The notes below the pieces were generated by a model. That model was not told the DNA's origin. It worked only from the letters and a program-made list of their open reading frames with translations, and searched no databases. A stretch of DNA of 64,000 bases from Chlorokybus atmophyticus (taxonomy: Eukaryota > Streptophyta > Chlorokybophyceae > Chlorokybales > Chlorokybaceae), in the NCBI GenBank assembly GCA_009103225.1, contig RHPI01000810.1, forward strand, positions 1,614,132 through 1,678,131, read 5' to 3'. Of this stretch, positions 56,740 to 64,000 are shown piece after piece. The stretch's first letter is position 1. Every line of letters begins with the position of its first letter. Made by a program: the position numbers and the translations under genes.

Positions 56740-59640
56740 CATTGTGACATGTGACATGTGCGCGATTCAGTGCTGAGTACTGCATACAGTGCAGGAGGGC
56801 CGTACACCGTCCCGGAGTGTGTTCAAGTTACTGACCAGTTCTGGACTCCGGGTCAGTTTCAGCTGCAAGGATACGCCGGGTTCGATGTATGCGGGCAGCA
56901 TCGCACCCTCGCATGGGACTTGGACAGCGACGGTAAATATGACGTTGCTGTTGGGGAGAGACGCTTTGGCACGCCGCGCTACCTGCGCGTAGGCGCGCAC
57001 ACAAACAGAGCTCAAGCCAGCAGCCCCTCTCCTTGCCCAAGCTCTCCCGGACCCGTTGTGCTCAACACCACCCTCACGGTCACCGGCCCTGCGGTCCCTA
57101 CCATCAAGAAACTTTACTACCTTCCCACGCAAAAGAAATCTTCAACAGTATCTACCGACGCCTTTGTAGGAGAGCCAGTCAATGTCTATGCGGACCTTGA
57201 TCTTGCCTTTTGCCGCGCTTCTACCTTGATAATCAACTGTGGTCCGGACAATGTGGTGAGCTGGTCAGTGAGCTGCTGCGGGTGGGCTCGGTTGCGCTAG
57301 TCGTGTGTGCTCGCACATGTTGCAGGAGCCAACACTCTTAGGTGCCCTCTTTGTGTTGATGGCAGGCGGACGGAGCTACCGCAGGAAATGTCTGCCAATA
57401 CAGCAGGCCCGGAGCAAAGCGTGTCACAGCCAGGGTGCAGCAAGATGGTCACGTCGCATTTGCGGAAACTGTCATCGCAGCCAACAACATATCTAAAAGT
57501 AAGTGTCTTGCTGCTCGCACACGTGCATATCTGACGACACCACAACAACAGATTGCTAACGCCCATGTTGCACCAGACTCGGTGGCCCATATCAGGTTCA
57601 ATTATGCGGTGTCGTGCGTATGGGAAGCGCGTACGGATGTCGCCGCTTGCTGCAACAACAGAGTTTACCGGTGAGACTTTGACGGCGACGGCGCCTTTGA
57701 TGACGCCAGCGGGCCCGTGCTACTCGTGGACAACACCGTCCAGCGCCTGCCCATTGGTGTGCGCACAATAAGTGTGGCAAGTCAGCAGCACCCCCTCCTG
57801 TCCAGCCTCTCCTCCTCTAGTACGCAGTACCACCCTCAACGTCACCACCACACCACCTGTCATCAACAGCGTGCGCTCGTCAACACTAAGCGGCGGGCCC
57901 AGCGCGACAGTCGGAGAGGACATAGCGGTGTCGACTGAGGGTGTGTCTTGGTTGATTGCTGGTCATCGAGTATCATCTTTATTCTGCTGCACTCCGTGTT
58001 GCTAAGACAGGGCCCTAGTGGGTCAAACATCTGCCGGTACAACACAATCGTAGCAAAAGTGTTCGTGGTGACGCTGGAGCAGTCTGGCTTCGTAGCGTTA
58101 CGAAGCATCACCATCACGGTTACAATATTCATGTGAGTGGCACGTTTCACAGACATCAAAGCTTTGCCTCTTCAGCAAGCATTCGCAGCAGGCACACATT
58201 GGGCTGAGATGAGTATGCACATCTCAGCATGGGAGGGCCGTACCGCGCGGGTATATGCAGCAACGTCCAGCTGAGTGCTGTCGCAAGCGTGGATGCATGC
58301 GGCGAGGAGCAATCACTGGCTTGGGACCTGGACTGGAGCGATGGCGTGTTCCATGACGCTACGGGGAACAGCCCCACTTTCAACGCCTACATGCAAGGCC
58401 TGGGCTCCGGGGCTCACGCGATAAGCGTTCGCGCCAGCAGCTTTTGCCCAGACCCTTCGCCCGAGATGTTTGCGAGCATTACTGTTAGTGTCCGACACCA
58501 TCAGGCACTTGGTCATCCGCAGTGGAACCGTATGCAGCGTCCGGCAATGGGGTGGCAAGCGTCGCGGAGGATCATCGTGGCTGTCCACAGAGCCAGTGCA
58601 ACAACATGCGCACCGGATGACCTTGCCATAGACTGCGGTCCAGACAGCGTGGTGAGTGGCGCGCGCGTGTGTATGTGTGTGTGTGTGTTGGCGTGCACAT
58701 GCGCGCGCGCTCGCCATCAAAGCGGTCATATGTTGATGTTTGGCAGAGTGTTTCGATGTTTTTTCCACGCACTTCCACGAACTGTTTCAGAGCGGTGCAT
58801 TGAGTACTGTCGATACAGCAGCCCTAACCCTGGCTTGATAATTATCACCGCCACCATCGCGCAAACTGGCGCCGTGGTGTCACGCTCAGTAAACATCACG
58901 ATCGCAACCTTCTAGTAGGTGCTGTTGCTACCACCTGCTTTGCCAAGGGATCGCACGCGTGCAGTGCACTTGGCCTCTGTGTTGTGTGCGCGTTTGTGTG
59001 TCACGCGCGAGCAGCATGGGAGGACCGTACCGCATCGCCCCGTGCTCTGCGTTTGCGCTCGCTGCTCCCCTCACCTACGACGCGTGCGGGAGATTACGTC
59101 TCCTTGGGTGGGACATCAACAACGACGGTTCATTCGTTGATGCCAGCGGGAGCCAGCCTTACATCCACACCGGTGACCACGACAACTTCTTCCCCGGTGG
59201 CCACCCCATACGCGTGCAATCCTACAGCAGCCCGCCCTGCCCCGCCTCGCTGACGGAAGTGCACACCGTCAACGTGACGGTCATGGCGGGTGTCAAGCTT
59301 GCCATCAACAGCATATCCGCACGCCCTGTGAGCAGCAAATCAGTCGCGACAACCGGCAAAGACATTGAAATCGAACTAGTGCGCCGGTTTATATATATAC
59401 ACTGCTTGCCTTTCACCCTCACTGTTGACTGCGGAGCAGACAGTGTGGTGAGTCTTCACTCAGCATTTTGTTGCATCGAATTACCTTTGCTGACAGTGCG
59501 CACATGTGTGTGCATAGAGCACAACGGTATCCATCTGTCGGTGCAATACACCAGGACAGAAGGTCATCGCCGCAATATTGACGCAGAACGGCGTGTCCGT
59601 CTTGCGCTCGCACAACATTACGGTTGCTGCCTATTGGTGA
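56740..59640 (+). CDS. Extracellular protein with four tandem PKD-type repeat units (unit 2 damaged)
   Basis: Each unit has a PKD-like domain (A) and a second beta-type domain (B), split by introns. A1 ~56794-57255 (AGGPYTVPECVQ, CGQHRTLAWDLDSDGKYDV); B1 ~57369-57500; A2 ~57585-57945; B2 ~58005-58132; A3 ~58228-58500 (MGGPYRAGICSN, SLAWDLDWSDGVFHDATG); B3 ~58790-58915; A4 ~59016-59448 (GGPYRIAPCSAF, LGWDINNDGSFVDASG); B4 ~59519-59638. B domains share C(R/Q)Y/C-x-PG ... QxGxV ... I(T). Units 2-3 and 3-4 are joined by phase-2 introns, the mark of shuffled tandem exons. PKD domains are adhesive, extracellular folds. In A2 the frame shifts and the conserved Trp codon reads TGA. The N-terminus and C-terminus are not resolved; 56163-56640 may hold further 5' exons. 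Confidence 0.7.
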
Positions 59641-60866
59641 TAACCATCATGCGTGTGGGCATGTGTTGTTGTCAGCTGCTGCATGGTTGGTGTTCAAGGG
59701 CGATTTTGCCTGTGTGCGCACACGCCATATACCTGTGGGGTAGTAGTATAAGCAATAACACGCACGCACTTGCAGGCAGCGTCTTCCCCCCCTCCCGCAA
59801 ACAACAGCACATGCACACACACGCACGCAAATGCACACATGCGCACTCAGGCACACCCATTATGCTGCAACAGCTGCATGGTTTGCGCTTGTTACCAGCA
59901 GCAACAGCGCAACACATGCGCAAGCATACGCGCACACAGTTTTACGCAGCTGCTGGCAAGGACACCGACACACGCATACACGAGAATGTGCGCATCTTCT
60001 GCTGCTCCGACTGCACAGAATTGCAAACAAGTATGCGCGCGCAAGCATGTATGCAAGCATGTATGCACGCATACATGCTTGCACGCGCATATCGTCGTCT
60101 GCACTTCACATGAGCGCAGGTAGTTATCTGCAACTTTCTTTTGGACGTACACGCACATTGGCTGCACTTCAACCACGCGTGCGTATGTGCACGCATACAA
60201 TTGTCTGCCTAACAGTATGTCTGATGTCTGCAGCAGGAGTGGGGGAGGGCTAGTGTAGAAGCTGATAGATTTGATGCAATGTGCTGGTAGGAAACTCAAC
60301 TTCGGTAACAACAGTGCAACAGCTGTTGCTGTAGTCAGCGTTGATCCGCAGGTGTGATGGGATCTGATGTTTGCTGGTGTTTGGCTTTTAGGTACGCAAC
60401 AGCTTGTGTTGTGGGCATGAGCTGCATGCACGTGCTCGCATGGCATGAAGGACTCACCATGCGCAACATCACAGGGTGCAATGCCCTAAGGATGACATTG
60501 GGTTAGTAAGTTGTGAGTGTACACGGTCGATTGCTTGTGCAGCTATTCGCACACAGATAGCTCTACAGGTCAAGTCCTTGCGGCTGCAGCCCAATACACG
60601 CAGCATTGTATCCAGTATCTACGCAAGGTGCATGGTGTGATGACAACCACCCAGAAAACTTTGTTACGCATTGTCTTCGCGTGTGCTCTACTCTACGCAG
60701 GCGGCACGCAATCATCTCCTGCTCAGCACAGGTGAAGTTAGGGTCAACAAACACTCTGCATGCAGAGAGTGTCTTCTCAAGGCATGGCATACCAACCACA
60801 TCACTCATCGCTCTTACCGTACAGAAGGTTGAGGTGTGAGTCGCTCAAACTGAGTTGGTCGCTTAC
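59641..60866. other. Convergent region, CA-rich, exons uncertain
   Basis: Between the last recognised PKD unit and the opposite-strand secreted-protein gene. It has long CA/CACG-rich stretches whose translations are low-complexity His/Thr/Ala runs. The PKD gene's unit 4 ends at a possible donor (TATTG|GTGATA), so a 3' exon should be here, but I cannot identify it. Confidence 0.45.
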
Positions 60867-62569
60867 GCCAATGCTCAGGCGCGGCCCGTGCGTAAGCACC
60901 GCACTGGAGCCAGAGGTGAGGTTCAGTCGCATCTTATAGGCTGTCCGGCCAGAGACGCCATAGAGGACGGGCGGCGCTGCAGAGAGAAGGAGGAGGAGGA
61001 GGAGCGTGAGAGGGGAGAGAAGAGATGTGGGTGCCGTAGACTGTGCTACAACAATACATGCATGTTGCAGCATGGCGAAACGTATGAACACATTGCCACA
61101 CACTCACACGAGTATATGTCCACGAGCGGACTGTACAAGTTCATGCCGATGCGCCGCGTGAATCGCCGACGGGGAGGGTTGACTGAGATGTCAAACACGG
61201 CCAAGTACTGCACGGCGTCGAGGAATGGCTTGTGTGTGAGCTCCTCGGCAAAGACGAGCTGAGCGTAGACAAGCTTGTGCACTGCACGGGTGTGGTTGCC
61301 AGTCAGGAACTGCACGTTTTTGTTGTTGAAGAGGCAATAGAGGGAGGGGAGACTAGCAGTTCACAATCACAGAGGCAAAAGTAGTTTACTATCACACGAG
61401 CTCTGTATCTATTATACGGTATGTATCCTGTCACCTGGGTCGACTTGAAATGAGAAGATGCCGGTGAATGGGCCACTGGGTGCAGTAGTCATTGAATACA
61501 GGGTTTGTATGTAGGTGAGAGTGGAACGGCTGCGCGACACGCTTGCCCTCTTCAATGTGGACGTGGTGTTTTCCAGCCGTAGGTAGCCAGGTTGTCTTGA
61601 TAAGTAGGAGGTCTCTTCTATCCAATACAGCTTCGATGGTGAGACTGCAACGCGATCAACGCGGAGTCAACTTCATGCAACATGGGCGTTGGAGATTGCT
61701 TGGCAACTACAGCCCTCCCCTAGCATGTTCTTCATGACAATTGATATTCTCCCGCCCTCTGTCTGCGTGTGCATCCGCATGCTTAACAACCTCATGCCAA
61801 CCTGACACGTCGATGCTCACGGAACCTATGTACGAGCTGGCCACAATGACGGAGGAGTCCGCGTTATCGGTCTCATACACTTTCAGAGGGTTGTCCCGCC
61901 ACGCAGCTGCGCTGTAGATCGCCGCCTGCTCATTTGACGTTTGGTTCTTTCGCGTGCTGTACGCGAAGAAGAAGTACAGGTTGTCGGGCAGCTCTGCAAG
62001 TGAGGAGAGGGAGGGAAAGAGGATGTGTCACAACGAGGGAGCTACATGGTTAGGGAGCTCGATGACCAACCGCATCACACTGTGACAACTGCTAGGAACA
62101 ACATCATGTCACGTCACGCACCAGACGTGTCCACATCAAAGTTGAAGATGACGCTTGTGCCGACTCGGAAAGGCGGCACTCGGGTGGTCACTGGCCCCAG
62201 GGCATACTTGGGCGGCTGTCGCACATAGTCCGCACGCGTGGACAGGATGACCATGCCAACAGACACCTCAAACTCCTCCGGCGGCACCGCCTCTAGCCAA
62301 TACATGGTATCTACGCGATGAACACAGTAAGTAAGTGCGTTTACGTGCACATGTGTGCCTCACCGAACAACAGCACGCATACCGCCAACCACAGACGACA
62401 CGACGGACTTGTCATAAAAGGTCCTGCGACTGTCCGGCGAGGAATAGAGTAAACCACCAGAGTTTCCAATGACGGTTGCATCAAAGAACTGGATAAACCC
62501 CCTTCCGTAGTCCGTACCATCCCCGTCGTAATTGTACACTAAACGCTTCGCGCATTCTGAAGAGAACAG

Positions 62570-62626
<57 letters not shown>

Positions 62627-63710
62627 GAACGCACGTATGTTGGAGTCCTGCCAGTCACACTCTGGCAGACTCAACGGATAGGTGGTGCAGTACTGGCCGG
62701 CATAGTAGGTGCCGCCCGCATGCAAGTCGCGGAGGGCGATATGGCGGCCGCAGCCTGCGATCACGGGAGAGGGTGTGCTGCACGTTGGAGGCAGTGCATT
62801 GGACGTGTTTGCAATTGTTCCCAAACAGTACGCAAATGTGCTGCCATCCTTCCTGGCTGCGACACCGTTCAGTAAGTGAGTATAACATAGCCTTGCATGC
62901 ACGTGCATGGCATGCCGAACACGAGAAGGGGGGGGGGGGGGGGGNATCCTTGCCTTGTGTGGATTCGATGGTGTTGACTTTGGAGGAGAAGTTGTAAAAG
63001 CCAGCGCTGTTCGTGGCGGTCCGGTACGAGCTGAGGCGATGGTCGAAGACTCTACCGTCGCGCTCCGTTGTGGTGCTGTAACAGGTGAGCTCCACGACGG
63101 CGTGCGCGAGGGGGACGTCGAGGCCGCCCTCGTTGATGCCGTTGCGCTCGCCGTCGTTGCATCTGTCGCAGAACACCCGCCCCGTCACCGTCGCATACAG
63201 TGCCGGGTTGCGAGCGTGCGGCGGCGGCGGGCTCGGCCGGAAGCCTGCCACCAGCGGGGGCTTCAAGGTGAGCTGGGTTTCACGCATAGCACGACGGCAC
63301 AGCGCAAAGCAAGGTTGGACAAGGCCCTGCGCGCATATCAGCATGCATGTAGCGCAACATGAACAAGATGGCTCGTTGGCGACGAGTCAGGGCGCCAATC
63401 AGGGCAAGAGCATGCATGCCAAGACACGCACGCTCTGCTTTCTGCTGCCCCAGCTACCTGCCCTAGCTAGCATTCTCTAGCCAGCTGTGCGGCGCCGATG
63501 CGAGGAGCACGTCACGTCAAGCAGCAAGGCCAGATGCCGCAGTAGTAGTACGTTAGTATGGCTCTTACCAGCGACGGCTGTTGCTCTGGCCATGAGGACA
63601 ACAAGCACGAGGAGGCACAGGAGCGAGAGCCTGCTGCTCCTGGGCGAGGTGGTTGAATCAAAGCGCCCGCCAATGATGCTGCTGCCGCCGCCGCCGCCGC
63701 CGCCTGACAT
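60867..63710 (-). CDS. Secreted surface protein with signal peptide and SdrD-B-like domain (gapped model)
   Basis: Start ATG at 63710 (an in-frame ATG at 63761 is the alternative). MSGGGGGGGSSIIGG is followed by a hydrophobic signal LSLLCLLVLVVLMARATAVA and a donor at ~63562. Later exons (approximate): 63272-62946 (ATVTGRVFCDRCNDGERNG, a Cna-B/SdrD-B-type start, then the N gap), 62856-62635 (Cys-rich: CSTPSPVIAGCGRHIALRDL), 62556-62365 (YNYDGDGTDYGRGFIQFFDA), 62310-62122, 61993-61802, 61644-61440 (QPGYLRLENTTSTLKRASV frame), ~61330-61120 and ~60977-60867. The many Asn-x-Ser/Thr sites fit a glycoprotein. The exon 1 phase does not match exon 2, so an exon is probably missing. The end of the gene was not found. 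The family is not known to me beyond the SdrD-B-like part. Confidence 0.6.
62574..62625. repeat. (GA)n microsatellite in intron
   Basis: Twenty-six GA units inside an intron of the secreted-protein gene. Confidence 0.9.
62927..62945. other. Poly-G run ending in N (assembly joint)
   Basis: A G run followed by N at 62945, directly next to the exon with the SdrD-B-like domain. Like the poly-C run at 55902, this marks a join and breaks the gene model. Confidence 0.85.
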
Positions 63711-64000
63711 GCTTTGGCTCGCCGCCGGCAGTCGCCGCCAGGCCAAGCCAAGCTGCGACACACAACTATGTGCCGAGAAGTCTGTCAGGCGCGGTCACTC
63801 TTTTTCAAGCAAGGGGGTTGCTGCGCCAAAGCAATGCATAGGTAGCGTCAGACGCTGCGTCACTCGTTGGCGCGTGCGCAGAATCTACCTTGAATCGGCG
63901 TTGGCTGCCCTTTATGTTGCCAGTCACACCACCCAGCGAGCCAAATGTCATTTTATCCCGTGTTTGTTTTACTTGCTCTGGGGGTACCAGGGGTACAGTA
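63711..64000. other. Upstream region of the secreted-protein gene
   Basis: 290 bp. The first part is 5' UTR or an alternative N-terminus; nothing else was recognised. Confidence 0.5.

Overview
This is nuclear DNA from a eukaryotic alga. Genes are split by many short introns (about 54 introns could be placed in nine gene models). Most introns are GT-AG, and many are filled with CA/TG microsatellite. Two genes carry AATAAA poly(A) signals. A plastid-type ABC1 kinase with a probable transit peptide, a plant-like AMP deaminase, telo-box motifs near start codons and plant-style chromodomain Ty3/gypsy elements point to the green lineage. Orthologues of two axonemal proteins (MYCBP/FAP174 and CYB5D1) say the organism builds motile flagella. 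A flagellate streptophyte or prasinophyte-grade green alga fits best; the species cannot be fixed from this window.

Layout, 1-34 kb (gene-rich): prohibitin-2 (minus, cut by the window edge); an HMG-box/histone-fold protein (plus); MYCBP (minus); an arginine/serine-rich protein (minus); proteasome subunit RPN3 (plus); CYB5D1 (minus); an ABC1K kinase (plus); a 1.27-kilo-residue adaptor-accessory-like protein full of acidic W/F motifs (minus); a small membrane-anchored LEA-like protein (minus); and AMP deaminase (minus). Three neighbouring pairs are divergent with only 0.28-0.48 kb between start codons, so they probably share promoters.

Layout, 35-56 kb (transposon block): a broken gag fragment (plus, 35.8-37.6 kb); a complete chromodomain Ty3/gypsy element with 672-bp LTRs and one open polyprotein that lacks a protease (minus, 37.6-43.1 kb); a decayed Ty3/gypsy element that carries a C5-cytosine DNA methyltransferase-like domain upstream of its reverse transcriptase and a PHD finger after its integrase (minus, 43.1-47.9 kb); an AT-rich spacer with hairpins; and a decayed relative of the first element with a 5-bp target duplication GGTTC (plus, 49.75-55.79 kb). 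The methyltransferase plus PHD element is the most unusual system here: a retrotransposon that appears to have carried both a DNA-methylation writer and a chromatin reader.

Layout, 56-64 kb: after a 260-base poly-C run and an N (an assembly joint), there is a tandem PKD-repeat extracellular protein (plus) and, convergent to it, a secreted protein with a signal peptide and an SdrD-B-like domain (minus, interrupted by a second G-run/N joint). Both look like cell-surface or matrix proteins. Exon boundaries given for 0-34 kb were checked by hand for splice sites and reading phase; those after 56 kb are approximate.
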